Shown here in pieces: positions 55,245 through 64,000 of a stretch of DNA of 64,000 nucleotides. The stretch is taken from positions 124,001 to 188,000 of the forward strand of contig JAFGXL010000021.1 in the NCBI GenBank assembly GCA_016936655.1. The letters run 5' to 3'. Each line of letters starts with the position of its first letter. Within the stretch, counting starts at the first letter, position 1. Source of the DNA: Nitrospirota bacterium (GTDB lineage: Bacteria; Nitrospirota; Thermodesulfovibrionia; Thermodesulfovibrionales; Dissulfurispiraceae). The translations under genes and the position numbers were made by a program. The notes under the pieces were generated by a model. The model searched no databases, was not told the DNA's origin, and saw only the letters and a list, made by a program, of their open reading frames with translations.

Positions 55245-56182
55245 TGGCTGCTAATGAGATGCTTCACAGAATATATAGAACTGTGCCTATGCTTTTTTGC
55301 GGAGCGTCCCTGCTGCTTGCTTCAGCCTGCGCTACAACTGCTGATCTGGAGAATATGAGGCAGAGCATAAACACTACAAACAGGCTTCAGGCGATTGAGC
55401 AGAAAAAAGATATGGATGACATGAAGCTCAAAGTCTCTGATCTTTCCAAGGAAGTTGCTGTTGTGCGGGATCGCACAGCTGGAGCAGTGAAAGAGAGTAC
55501 TGTAGAGGCTCTTAGAGAGAGCCAGGCAAACATTGTATCAAGAGTGAACGAGCTTTCCAAAGATGTACAGATGCTCAAAGGACGTTTTGAGGAGAGCAAA
55601 TATATAACAGATAAGTCAGTCAAAGATATTTCTTCAGAAAGAGAACTCCTTTTGTCGAGGATAACCGGACTCGAAAATGAGGTCAAGGATATGAAGACCA
55701 GGCTCGCATCTAATCCTGAACCGTCTAAAGCAGCAGAAAAACAGAGTGAAGAGAAGCCTGCTGTAGTTGATCCACAGCAGCTGTATGATGATGCCCAGAT
55801 AGCTATGGAAGAGAAGAAGTATTCTGAGGCAAGAAAAAACTTTGAGATAATTGCGAGGGATTTTCCTGAAAACCAGCTAGCCCCCAATGCACAGTTCTGG
55901 ACAGGCGAGGCATTTTATGCAGAGAAAAAATATGAAGAGGCTGTGCTTGCATATGAGGCTTTTTTAAAGAAGTATCCAAAACATGACAAGGCCAGAGGAG
56001 CTATGCTGAAACAAGGCTATTCCTTTATAGAGCTTAATGACAAAAAGACGGCAAAGGTTATTCTCGAAAGGCTTATAGAGAAGCACCCGACATCCAAAGA
56101 AGCAAAGGCTGCTGAGAAGAAACTTGCTGATATGCTGCCTAAAAAGAAGACTGCTGCGCCTGTTAAGAAAAAAACAAAGTAG
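55244..56182 (+). CDS. cpoB: Cell-division coordinator CpoB (YbgF)-like TPR lipoprotein
   Basis: The start at 55244 overlaps the pal stop by one base (TAATG); the upstream Met lies inside pal. The 312-residue protein has a lipobox-like L-A-S-A-C near residue 30. A long coiled coil follows (about 40-165, heptads with D, E, K and L), then TPR repeats at 185-295 (YDDAQIAMEEKKYSEARKNF, then KYPKHDKARGAMLK). The tail is Lys-rich. This coiled-coil plus TPR plan after pal is that of YbgF/CpoB. A lipid anchor is unusual relative to E. coli CpoB. Confidence 0.88.
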   Translation: MAANEMLHRIYRTVPMLFCGASLLLASACATTADLENMRQSINTTNRLQAIEQKKDMDDMKLKVSDLSKEVAVVRDRTAGAVKESTVEALRESQANIVSRVNELSKDVQMLKGRFEESKYITDKSVKDISSERELLLSRITGLENEVKDMKTRLASNPEPSKAAEKQSEEKPAVVDPQQLYDDAQIAMEEKKYSEARKNFEIIARDFPENQLAPNAQFWTGEAFYAEKKYEEAVLAYEAFLKKYPKHDKARGAMLKQGYSFIELNDKKTAKVILERLIEKHPTSKEAKAAEKKLADMLPKKKTAAPVKKKTK

Positions 56183-56196
56183 GGAGTTAAAATAAG

Positions 56197-57183
56197 ATGA
56201 GCGGTTTGACAGACAGATACAAAAGAACCATTGATTACTTAAGGATATCTATAACAGACAGATGCAATCTTAGATGCATCTACTGCATGCCTTCAAACGG
56301 GATAAAGCATATCGAGCATAAAGATATCCTTACATATGAAGAGATAATAAGGCTAGTTCGCATTGCGTCAAAAATCGGCGTAAAAAAGATCAGGCTCACC
56401 GGTGGAGAGCCGCTAACAAGGAAGGATCTATCCAAACTTATAGCAACAATAAATACCATAGAAGGCATTGAAGATATCAGCCTGACAACTAACGGTATAA
56501 TGCTGAAGCAGCAGGCAGCTGAACTCGCAAGGGCTGGACTCAAAAGAATAAATATAAGTATTGATTCGATGAAGCCCGAGCGTTATGCTGAGATAACACG
56601 GGGCGGCAGTCTTGATGCGGTATGGGAAGGCATAAAAGAGGTGGAGGCCGCTGGGATACACCCTATAAAGATTAATGTTGTGCCGATACGCGGATTCAAC
56701 GAGGATGAGATTAAGGATTTTGCGAGACTCTCTATAAATCTGCCTTACCATATAAGATTCATAGAGTTTATGCCTATAGGCGCAAAAGAGATATGGACTG
56801 AGGCAAAGTATGTATCAACTGACGAGATAAAGAATATTGTTTCAGAAATTGGTCCGATATATTCTGTAAAGGCGCGTAAATCCGGTCCAGCGCGTTATTT
56901 TAAGTTTGACAGTGCAAGAGGCGTAATAGGTTTCATTAGCGCTGTTACCCATCATTTCTGTGATACATGCAACAGGCTCAGGCTCACATCAGACGGAAAG
57001 CTCAGGCCATGCCTCTTTTCTGAAACAGAGATAGATCTGAGGTCAGCAATGAGAGATGGTGCTTCAGATGAGGAGATCGAGAGACTGTTCAGGCTAGGAG
57101 TAGAGATAAAGCCAGAAAGGCATTATATATCTCATGAGCGTTCTTTTAATCACCTGAAGCCGATGTCAAAGATTGGCGGGTAG
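56197..57183 (+). CDS. moaA: GTP 3',8-cyclase MoaA (molybdenum cofactor synthesis)
   Basis: MoaA and MoaC convert GTP to cyclic pyranopterin. It has 328 residues with radical SAM motif C-N-L-R-C-I-Y-C, T-G-G-E-P-L, the second cluster ligands F-C-D-T-C-N-R and C-L-F, and the conserved C-terminal Gly-Gly (SKIGG). It follows cpoB by 14 bases and is convergent with ribE. Confidence 0.96.
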   Translation: MSGLTDRYKRTIDYLRISITDRCNLRCIYCMPSNGIKHIEHKDILTYEEIIRLVRIASKIGVKKIRLTGGEPLTRKDLSKLIATINTIEGIEDISLTTNGIMLKQQAAELARAGLKRINISIDSMKPERYAEITRGGSLDAVWEGIKEVEAAGIHPIKINVVPIRGFNEDEIKDFARLSINLPYHIRFIEFMPIGAKEIWTEAKYVSTDEIKNIVSEIGPIYSVKARKSGPARYFKFDSARGVIGFISAVTHHFCDTCNRLRLTSDGKLRPCLFSETEIDLRSAMRDGASDEEIERLFRLGVEIKPERHYISHERSFNHLKPMSKIGG

Positions 57184-57194
57184 CGATAAAAAAG

Positions 57195-57836
57195 CTACTG
57201 TAGAAATCCTGAGTTTTTCAGAGAGGAGATCAGAGAAGAGTCTTCGATATCTTTGTTGATCAATTTTGCCACATATTTTGCTAGTATATCGGTCTCTATG
57301 TTGACAGTATCTCCTATGGTTTTAAATCCTATTGTTGTCAGTTTTGCGGTATGAGGTATTATCACAATGCTGAATCTATCTGGGAAAATGTCAACTACTG
57401 TAAGGCTTATGCCGTCAACAGCAACTGAGCCTTTTGGCACGAGCATTTTAAGTATATTTTTCGGAGCTTCTATCTCGATGTTCACAGCATTGCCCACCTC
57501 TTTTTTTGACGCTATCTTCCCGGCAGCCTCTGTATGTCCTGTAACAAAGTGACCTCCCAGTTTTGAGCTTGGAGTGAGAGAAGGTTCAAGATTAACCCTG
57601 CTTCCGGTTCGTAGGCTTCCGAGGTTCGTATTCTGGAGTGTTTCGTAAGATACATCGAAGGTGAGTATTTTTGATTTTATATCAACAATCGTCAGACATA
57701 CTCCATTAACTGATATGCTGTCGCCTAAGACAGCATCAGAGCTTAAAGCCTCAGCGTTGACGCTGAGTTTTGCGCTGTTGCCGCTCTTATGCAGAGAGCG
57801 TATTTCTCCAAGCTCTATTATCAGGCCTGTGAACAT
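57195..57836 (-). CDS. ribE: Riboflavin synthase alpha subunit
   Basis: Riboflavin synthase dismutates two 6,7-dimethyl-8-ribityllumazine molecules. It has 213 residues in two tandem lumazine-binding barrels. It starts M-F-T-G-L-I, has the V-N-G-V-C-L-T segment in the first barrel and V-D-G-I-S-L-T in the second, and G-H-F-V-T-G-H between. It is last in the lepA-lepB-ribE run, 4 bases after lepB. Confidence 0.96.
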   Translation of the reverse strand: MFTGLIIELGEIRSLHKSGNSAKLSVNAEALSSDAVLGDSISVNGVCLTIVDIKSKILTFDVSYETLQNTNLGSLRTGSRVNLEPSLTPSSKLGGHFVTGHTEAAGKIASKKEVGNAVNIEIEAPKNILKMLVPKGSVAVDGISLTVVDIFPDRFSIVIIPHTAKLTTIGFKTIGDTVNIETDILAKYVAKLINKDIEDSSLISSLKNSGFLQ

Positions 57837-57840
57837 ATAT

Positions 57841-58434
57841 CTATCTTACAATATCTCCGATCCTGTTGAATCTTGGGAATTTCTTTGAGCTGTCCCATGA
57901 CCAGTAGATTACGAGTGCTTTTCCTCTAAGGTCGTTTAGATCTACATATCCCCAAAATCTGCTGTCATAACTCTGATCTCTGTTGTCTCCCATAACAAAA
58001 AGCTTGCCTTTTGGCACAAGATAAGGTCCGAAGAACTCTTTTGTAGGCGAGCCGGGTTCAGCAAGATATTTTGCATATGGTTCAGTCAGAGGTTTTTCAT
58101 TTACATATACAACTTTATCGCGCATCTCTATAATGTCGCCTTCTATTCCTATAACCCTTTTGATAAAGTCTCTTGCTGGATCTTCAGGAAACTTAAATAC
58201 TACTATATCGCCACTGTTTGGGGTCTTGAATGTGAGGACTCTTTTGCCTGTAAAAGGTATTTCAAGTCCGTATATAAATTTGTTTACGAGCAGGTGATCT
58301 CCTACAAGCAGGGTTGGTATCATGGAGCCGGATGGTATTTTGAACGCTTGTACAACAAATGCCCTTATAAAAAGAGCGAGCAGGGCAGCTGTGAGTATTA
58401 TCTTTACGTTTTCCCATATTTTTTGTTTATTCAT
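57841..58434 (-). CDS. lepB: Signal peptidase I
   Basis: This inner-membrane serine protease cleaves Sec and Tat signal peptides. It has 197 residues with one N-terminal membrane helix. The catalytic Ser is in S-G-S-M-I-P-T, the general-base Lys in R-D-F-I-K-R-V-I-G and box E is G-D-N-R-D-Q-S-Y-D-S-R. It sits directly downstream of lepA, a standard arrangement. Confidence 0.97.
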   Translation of the reverse strand: MNKQKIWENVKIILTAALLALFIRAFVVQAFKIPSGSMIPTLLVGDHLLVNKFIYGLEIPFTGKRVLTFKTPNSGDIVVFKFPEDPARDFIKRVIGIEGDIIEMRDKVVYVNEKPLTEPYAKYLAEPGSPTKEFFGPYLVPKGKLFVMGDNRDQSYDSRFWGYVDLNDLRGKALVIYWSWDSSKKFPRFNRIGDIVR

Positions 58435-58473
58435 TATTGGTTTGCAGTCCTCCTGAAATTTTTGAAAAGGCGC

Positions 58474-60264
58474 CTATTCTTTAACTTTGAGAACAGACAA
58501 AAATGCCTCTTGAGGTATCTCGACTCTTCCGATCTGTTTCATTCTCTTTTTGCCTTCTTTCTGCTTTTCAATAAGCTTGCGTTTTCTGGTTATATCACCG
58601 CCATAGCATTTGGCAAGCACATTTTTACGCATCGCCTTTATACTCTCGCGTGCTATAATTTTTCCGCCTATGGATGCCTGTATTGCAATCTCAAAGAGCT
58701 GCCTTGGTATAACCTGTCTCAGCTTCTCTGCGATCTGTCTGCCTTTGTAGTAGGCGCTGTCTTTGTGCACTATCAGTGAAAGAGCGTCAACATTTTCACC
58801 ATTCAGCATTATATCGAGTTTAACAAGCTTTGACTCTTGATAACCGATAAATTCGTAATCCATGGATGCATAGCCTTTTGATACAGACTTGAGTTTGTCA
58901 TAGAAATCCCAGAGAATCTCGTTCAGCGGTATCTCGTAAGATACCATTATACGTTCTGTAGTGATATAGTTGAAATCTTTCTGAGTGCCTCTTTTTTCCT
59001 GGCAGAGTTCAAGTATCTGGCCTATGTATTCCTGTGGCACAAATACTGTAACTTTCACATAAGGCTCTTCGATGTGCAAGAATTTTTCCGGCAGGCTGCT
59101 TGGATTATCCACATAAAGGATTTCTCCTTTTTCCGTAGTAACCCTGTATATAACAGTCGGAGCTGTGCTTATGAGCGAAAGGCCGAACTCTCGTTCGAGC
59201 CGCTCTTTTATTATTTCCATATGCAGCAGTCCAAGGAATCCGCATCTGAATCCAAAGCCGAGAGCTGTGGATGTCTCGGGCTCAAAATTAAATGAAGAGT
59301 CATTCAGTCGGAGCTTGTCGAGGGCAACCTTCAGATCTTCATACTGGTGCGTTTCAATAGGATACATACCGCAGAATACGAGCGGCTTGATTTCTTTGTA
59401 TCCGGGAAGCGCCTTGTCAGCCGGCCTCTGCGCATCTGTAACAGTATCTCCGATTTTTGTGTCAGCAACATTCTTTATGCCGGATATTATGTAGCCTACC
59501 TCTCCTGCTGATAGGCTTTGAGTATCTGTCATTTTTGGGCTGAAGATGCCGACTTTTGTGACTTCGTAAGATTTGTCTGCAGCCATCAGACGCATCTTCA
59601 TCCCCGGCTTTATTGTGCCGTCGAACACCCTGACAAGCACCACAACCCCCTGGTAATTGTCGAACCAAGAATCAAAGACAAGAGCTTTTAGAGACGCATT
59701 TTCATCGCCTTTTGGCGGAGGAACATTCTTGATAATCGCTTCAAGAATATCTTTTGTGCCTATCCCTTCCTTTGCGCTTGCCAACACAGCCTCTGAGCAG
59801 TCGATGCCAATAGCTTCTTCTATCTGCGTCTTTACCTTGGCAGGATCAGCTGCCGGCAGGTCGATTTTATTTATAACAGGAACTATTTCGTGATCATGTT
59901 CGATCGCTAAATATGTGTTTGCGAGAGTCTGGGCTTCTACTCCCTGTGTAGCATCCACAACAAGCAGGCTCCCTTCGCATGAGGCAAGGCTTCTTGATAC
60001 TTCATAAGAGAAGTCAACATGCCCCGGCGTATCTATAAGATTAAGTATATAATCATTGCCGTCATCAGCCTTGTAGTTTAGTCTTACAGCATGGGCTTTT
60101 ATCGTTATGCCGCGTTCACGCTCAAGATCCATGGAATCGAGAACTTGCTCAGTCATTTCTCTTGTGCTTAAAGCTCCTGTATATTCAAGAAGCCTGTCAG
60201 CAAGGGTTGACTTGCCATGGTCAATATGGGCAATTATCGAAAAATTGCGAATTCTTTTCTGCAT
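58474..60264 (-). CDS. lepA: Elongation factor 4 (LepA)
   Basis: EF4 is a ribosomal GTPase that aids translation under stress. It has 596 residues with G1 [10 protein letters not shown]3 D-T-P-G-H-V-D-F, G4 N-K-I-D-L-P and the LepA-specific C-terminal domain ending in [22 protein letters not shown]. It is upstream of lepB and 83 bases after the ROK kinase gene. Confidence 0.97.
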   Translation of the reverse strand: MQKRIRNFSIIAHIDHGKSTLADRLLEYTGALSTREMTEQVLDSMDLERERGITIKAHAVRLNYKADDGNDYILNLIDTPGHVDFSYEVSRSLASCEGSLLVVDATQGVEAQTLANTYLAIEHDHEIVPVINKIDLPAADPAKVKTQIEEAIGIDCSEAVLASAKEGIGTKDILEAIIKNVPPPKGDENASLKALVFDSWFDNYQGVVVLVRVFDGTIKPGMKMRLMAADKSYEVTKVGIFSPKMTDTQSLSAGEVGYIISGIKNVADTKIGDTVTDAQRPADKALPGYKEIKPLVFCGMYPIETHQYEDLKVALDKLRLNDSSFNFEPETSTALGFGFRCGFLGLLHMEIIKERLEREFGLSLISTAPTVIYRVTTEKGEILYVDNPSSLPEKFLHIEEPYVKVTVFVPQEYIGQILELCQEKRGTQKDFNYITTERIMVSYEIPLNEILWDFYDKLKSVSKGYASMDYEFIGYQESKLVKLDIMLNGENVDALSLIVHKDSAYYKGRQIAEKLRQVIPRQLFEIAIQASIGGKIIARESIKAMRKNVLAKCYGGDITRKRKLIEKQKEGKKRMKQIGRVEIPQEAFLSVLKVKE

Positions 60265-60347
60265 CCATCTTCCTAAAAATAGAGATCATCTTGCCATATG
60301 GCAAGCCTTACATTTTAACTTATTCTTTTAATATTGGACAAAGGCGT

Positions 60348-61280
60348 TTAGCTGGATTTGTCAAAAACCAGAAATGCTGCTCCAATAATGCCAGCATCAC
60401 CCTGAAGAGCAGATGGGATTATCATGTCTTCTGTTAAGAGATCTTTTAGTGCCCGCTTTGATGCTTCTTTGATGGCCGCATCAACATAAATATTCCATGC
60501 ACCTGTAAGCCCTCCGGTGAGTATGACAGCTTCCGGGCTGAAGATATTTATCAAACTTCCTATACCTATGCCAAGGTGTCTGCCCGCTTCTCTAAGCACT
60601 CCCCTTGCGAGAGAGTCGCCTTCGAGAGCTGCCTCATAAATTCCCTCAGGAGTTATTTTATAAAAGTTGCCATTGTACATCTGTTTTATAATGCTCTCTG
60701 TTCCTGCCTCTATTCCCTGAATAGCGCTGTTTACCATTGCCCAGCCGGATGCATAAGCTTCAAGACATCCTGTGTCTCCGCATGAGCATTGGCTGCCAGT
60801 TGAGCTTATCTTGATATGCCCTGCCTCTACTGCGGATTTGAGCAGCCTGCCTCCCGTTACTATGCCTCCGCCTATGCCTGTTCCAAGTGTCAGAAGGATA
60901 AAATCGTTTTTGTCAGCTCCTGCTCCGGCAATTTTTTCTCCATAAGCTGCTGCATTTGCATCGTTTTCTATTACAACAGGCATATTATGCCACCCTTCGA
61001 CAATGCCTTTAAGATCTGCCCCTGCCAGGTTGTTAAGATTGGGTGAGCTTAATATCCTGCATGTTTTGTGGTCTATCAGACCTGCTGTTGCTATTCCTAT
61101 GCCTGATAAAGCGGTTTTGGCAGCAGATACACTATCTTGTAGAAGCTCCTTAAGTGTTGCGAGAGGATCAGGCCCTGTAGCCTGAACATTCCTGTATAAA
61201 ATAGTCTGGCTCCTATCAATTATGGCTGTTCTTATGTTAGTGCCGCCCATATCAACTGCAATTACTGAATCTTTACGCAC
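60348..61280 (-). CDS. ROK-family sugar kinase (glucokinase-like)
   Basis: The 310-residue protein would phosphorylate a hexose. It has the ATP motif D-M-G-G-T-N-I-R, catalytic E-N-D-A-N-A-A, G-T-G-I-G-G-G-I, and the ROK zinc signature C-S-C-G-D-T-G-C-L-E-A. It lacks the helix-turn-helix of ROK repressors, so it is an enzyme. Glucose is the usual substrate but N-acetylmannosamine or others are possible. Confidence 0.9.
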   Translation of the reverse strand: MRKDSVIAVDMGGTNIRTAIIDRSQTILYRNVQATGPDPLATLKELLQDSVSAAKTALSGIGIATAGLIDHKTCRILSSPNLNNLAGADLKGIVEGWHNMPVVIENDANAAAYGEKIAGAGADKNDFILLTLGTGIGGGIVTGGRLLKSAVEAGHIKISSTGSQCSCGDTGCLEAYASGWAMVNSAIQGIEAGTESIIKQMYNGNFYKITPEGIYEAALEGDSLARGVLREAGRHLGIGIGSLINIFSPEAVILTGGLTGAWNIYVDAAIKEASKRALKDLLTEDMIIPSALQGDAGIIGAAFLVFDKSS

Positions 61281-61531
61281 TTGTACCTCTCAATATTCTT
61301 TATTAGGGATTAATCTAGTTTATATCAGGCTGATGAATGTCCCTGTCTGGCCTGACTCTCGCTTGGGCTATAATCGTAACATATCAGATCATGGCAGGAC
61401 AATGATTTCAATAAGTTTATATTGTTTAATATTCCTGTTTAGTATATGTATTCTTTATGCTATACTACGAACATATTTTATCCATATTTTAAGCAGTTAT
61501 CTATTAAAAAATAGGAGATATCAAGGCAGAT

Positions 61532-63796
61532 ATGAAAAGTAAAATCAGGTATAAATTTTGTGTAGCGCTTTTGATTGTTTTAACGCTTTTCGTATCAGTT
61601 CTGGATGTATATTCTCAGCAGTCTCCAAATGTTACCGCTATTGAGGTGCAGGGAGTGCGCCGTATTGAAGAGGGAGCTATTAAGGCTAAAATATCACAAA
61701 AGACAGGCGCGCCTCTCTCGCAGGAAAAGACTACAGATGACATCAAGACCATATTCAAAATGGGCTACTTTGAAGATGTCAATGTGCAGATAGAACCTTT
61801 TGAGGGCGGAGTAAAAGTTAAATACATGGTTATAGAAAAACCCACGATAGTCAAGGTGGATTTTCAGGGGAATAAAGAGTTTAAAGACGATGAGCTTAAA
61901 GAAAAGATTGGTCTTGCAGCAGGCGCCATATCTGATGTAAGCCTTATAAATGACAATGCCAACAGGCTGAGAGTATTTTATGAGGATGAGGGGTACTTTC
62001 TTGCACAGATAGTTCCTGTAGTAAACAAGACAAAAGATGGAGAGGCTTCTGTCACCTACCAGATAAATGAAGGCGAAAAGGTGAAGATAAAGACCATATC
62101 TTTTGATGGCAACAAAAAGATATCTACACGCAAGATTAAGAAAGTTATGAAGACCTCAGAAAGGGGCATTTTCTCGTGGATAACAGGCACAGGCTACTAC
62201 AAAAAACAGGATATGTATTCTGATCTCGAAAAGATAAGGGATCTCTACTACAACAATGGATATCTGAAGGTTACAGTTGGCGAGCCGAGGCTTGAGCTTG
62301 TTGACAACAATAAGAAGATGGTCATTAATATAGCCATTTCTGAAGGTGACCAGTTTACTGTATCGAGCGTGGATGTTCAAGGCATCAAGGTCTACCCAAA
62401 AGAGGAATTGATGGGTATGCTCAAGATGAAAAAGGGCATGATATTTAATAGAGAGATACTGAAAAAAGATGTCACAGCGCTTTCTGATCAATATGCCAAC
62501 AAAGGATACGCCCTTGTATCAGTAGGTCCAGACCTGAAGTCTGATGAGCAGAGCAAGAGTGTAGGCATAACATATTCGATAACCGAAGGCGACAAATATA
62601 AAATCGGAAGAATCGATATATCCGGAAATACAAAAACAAAAGACAAGGTTATACGCAGAGAGATCAGGCTTAATGAGGGTGATGAGTTTGATGCATCTTC
62701 TCTTAAAAGAAGTTATGAAAGGCTCAACAACCTGCAGTTTTTCGAAACTATCGATATGGCTCCAAAGCCGAAGGCAGAGCTGAAGGAAGTTGATCTTGAT
62801 GTCAAAGTTAAGGAAAAAGAGACAGGTTTTATAAGCGTAGGCGGTGGCTACAGCACGATAGACAGCGTTATGGGTATGGTTGATGTGACGCAGGGTAACC
62901 TATTTGGAACAGGGCAGTATGTTAAGCTCAGGGCTGAGCTGGGCGGCAAGACTTCTTATTATGAGCTCTCTTACAAAGATCCATGGTTCATGGATAAAGA
63001 GCTCACCTTCGGAGCCAGTGTTTACAACACAAAAAGAGAGTATGACAACTTTGACCGCCAATCAACAGGCGCAGGAGTTAATTTTGGAAAGTACTATGGT
63101 GAATACTGGCATCTCGGCATAGGCTATAACTTTGAGATAACAAAAATGAATAATATTGATCCTGACTCTTCTTCTGTTGTTAAAGACCAGGAAGGAAGTG
63201 CCACAACCAGCAAAATAACTCTTGTAGCATCCAGGGATTCGAGAAACAACTATCTGGATCCTGTAAGAGGATCCAGAAATGCTGCATCAGTAGCTTTTGC
63301 CGGATTAGGCGGCACCAATGCGTTTCTAAAGACAGAACTCGAATCGAGCTGGTACTTCCCTTTGTGGGAGGTGTCTACCTTTCATCTTAAAGGAACAATC
63401 GGATATTCATCAGATCTTTTTGGCAAGAAGCTGCCTCTGTATGAGAGGTTTTATGTTGGCGGCATACATACTGTAAGAGGTGTTGACTATGGCGATGCCG
63501 GGCCGAAAGATATTAACGGAGACCCTATAGGCGGTTTTACAGAGCTTGTTCTGACTGCTGAGTATATATTCCCTATCTTCCCAGACTATAAGTTCAAGGG
63601 CGTTGTGTTCACAGACGCAGGCCGCGCTTATGACAAGGGCGAGACAATAGGATCCAATCTCAAGCATACAGCAGGCGCAGGAATAAGATGGATATCACCT
63701 ATCGGTCCTATAAGGGTCGAGTGGGGCTACAACCTGAACAAGAAAGAAGGAGAGTCGTCCAGCAGGGTGGAGTTTATGTTCGGCTCTTTCTTTTAG
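61532..63796 (+). CDS. bamA: Outer-membrane protein assembly factor BamA
   Basis: BamA inserts beta-barrel proteins in the outer membrane. It has 754 residues: signal peptide (KFCVALLIVLTLFVSV), five POTRA repeats at about 30-425 (first VTAIEVQGVRRIEEGAIKAK), then a 16-strand Omp85 barrel. The R-G-F/V-D-like lid loop is seen as V-R-G-V-D-Y-G-D, and the C-terminus is F-M-F-G-S-F-F. It is 61 bases upstream of a skp-type gene. Confidence 0.96.
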   Translation: MKSKIRYKFCVALLIVLTLFVSVLDVYSQQSPNVTAIEVQGVRRIEEGAIKAKISQKTGAPLSQEKTTDDIKTIFKMGYFEDVNVQIEPFEGGVKVKYMVIEKPTIVKVDFQGNKEFKDDELKEKIGLAAGAISDVSLINDNANRLRVFYEDEGYFLAQIVPVVNKTKDGEASVTYQINEGEKVKIKTISFDGNKKISTRKIKKVMKTSERGIFSWITGTGYYKKQDMYSDLEKIRDLYYNNGYLKVTVGEPRLELVDNNKKMVINIAISEGDQFTVSSVDVQGIKVYPKEELMGMLKMKKGMIFNREILKKDVTALSDQYANKGYALVSVGPDLKSDEQSKSVGITYSITEGDKYKIGRIDISGNTKTKDKVIRREIRLNEGDEFDASSLKRSYERLNNLQFFETIDMAPKPKAELKEVDLDVKVKEKETGFISVGGGYSTIDSVMGMVDVTQGNLFGTGQYVKLRAELGGKTSYYELSYKDPWFMDKELTFGASVYNTKREYDNFDRQSTGAGVNFGKYYGEYWHLGIGYNFEITKMNNIDPDSSSVVKDQEGSATTSKITLVASRDSRNNYLDPVRGSRNAASVAFAGLGGTNAFLKTELESSWYFPLWEVSTFHLKGTIGYSSDLFGKKLPLYERFYVGGIHTVRGVDYGDAGPKDINGDPIGGFTELVLTAEYIFPIFPDYKFKGVVFTDAGRAYDKGETIGSNLKHTAGAGIRWISPIGPIRVEWGYNLNKKEGESSSRVEFMFGSFF

Positions 63797-63857
63797 AAAT
63801 TAGAAAAAGGTATTCTGATATTTCAGAGTTAACGGGAATAAAAATGGAGGATAGTAT

Positions 63858-64000
63858 ATGAAGAAGTTTATTGCAGCAGCTTTATGTTTTGGTTTTATAG
63901 GCATGGCATCTTTTTCAGCAGCGTATGCAGCAGATATGAAGGTCGGAGTAGTTGATGTATTTAAGGCTCTTAATGAGTCAGAGCAGGGCAAAAAGGCCAA
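63858..64000 (+). CDS. Skp/OmpH-like periplasmic chaperone (cut by right edge)
   Basis: The frame from the ATG at 63858 (GGAGG site 11 bases before) runs to the window end. It encodes a signal peptide (KKFIAAALCFGFIGMASF...AYA), then M-K-V-G-V-V-D-V-F-K-A-L-N-E-S-E-Q-G-K-K, the start of OmpH/Skp proteins. About 47 residues are visible; the family has 150-180. Position after bamA supports the call. Confidence 0.88.
   Translation, partial: MKKFIAAALCFGFIGMASFSAAYAADMKVGVVDVFKALNESEQGKKA

Overview
The window reads as a chromosome segment of a diderm (Gram-negative type) bacterium. It carries BamA, a Skp/OmpH-like chaperone, Pal, CpoB and an outer-membrane channel protein. It also has an LL-diaminopimelate aminotransferase route to lysine, a PEP-CTERM exported protein, an NtrC-type activator with sigma-54 promoter sequences, a type IV pilus ATPase and a chemosensory cluster. 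Base composition is moderate and there is heavy use of ATA, AGA and AGG codons. This combination is what I would expect from a Nitrospirota (Thermodesulfovibrionia-like) organism. That placement is an inference from gene content only; no rRNA gene is present.

Layout. 1-5440 (minus): the rod-shape operon, RDD protein-mreB-mreC-mreD-mrdA-rodA, with rodA running off the left edge. 5617-8378 (plus): a secreted repeat/AMIN-domain protein, then ftsY. 8402-16316: an apparent osmoadaptation island. Two divergent blocks hold a GpgS-like glycosyltransferase, an M23 peptidase, an MscS channel, a second GT-A glycosyltransferase and an MscS-like membrane protein on the minus strand, with glycerate kinase and a mannosyl/glucosyl-3-phosphoglycerate phosphatase on the plus strand. 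This could make a glucosyl- or mannosyl-glycerate compatible solute and vent it. A tRNA-Lys gene overlaps the last codons of the phosphatase. 16506-22349: a TatD-radical SAM fusion, a PEP-CTERM protein and the yggS-proC-yggT-divIVA-hisS operon. 22446-28325: a sensor kinase/NtrC pair next to a very good sigma-54 promoter that faces a secreted Lys/Ala-rich peptide, then a small secreted protein, dapL, folK and yjbQ.

28322-37597: a PilB/GspE ATPase and a Pil-Chp-like chemosensory set. It comprises a heme-binding chemoreceptor with a sigma-28-like promoter, a CheA-receiver hybrid, CheW, CheY and two PATAN-type proteins. No CheR or CheB is seen. 37772-45193: a tiny cysteine-rich protein, miaA, and the operon leuD-leuB-asd-asd2-metK-ahcY. 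In asd2 both catalytic residues of aspartate-semialdehyde dehydrogenase are replaced. 45317-46216: an outer-membrane channel protein. A perfect G9/C9 palindrome and the remnant of a DUF1573-like gene follow.

46538-53151 (minus): a restriction/defence module made of a PLD-nuclease/SNF2-helicase fusion and an Eco57I-type methyltransferase. The C-terminal winged-helix of the helicase is broken by two single-base homopolymer indels; correcting both restores an ORF that ends 2 bases before the methyltransferase start. 53294-64000: rlmN, tRNA-Phe, pal-cpoB-moaA, the minus-strand ROK kinase-lepA-lepB-ribE group, then bamA and the start of a skp/ompH gene cut by the right edge.

Most of the window is ordinary housekeeping. 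The most interesting regions are the osmolyte/mechanosensitive-channel island, the self-contained NtrBC/sigma-54/Lys-Ala peptide unit, the double active-site-null Asd paralogue and the homopolymer-split defence helicase. I saw no CRISPR array, rRNA, insertion sequence or prophage.
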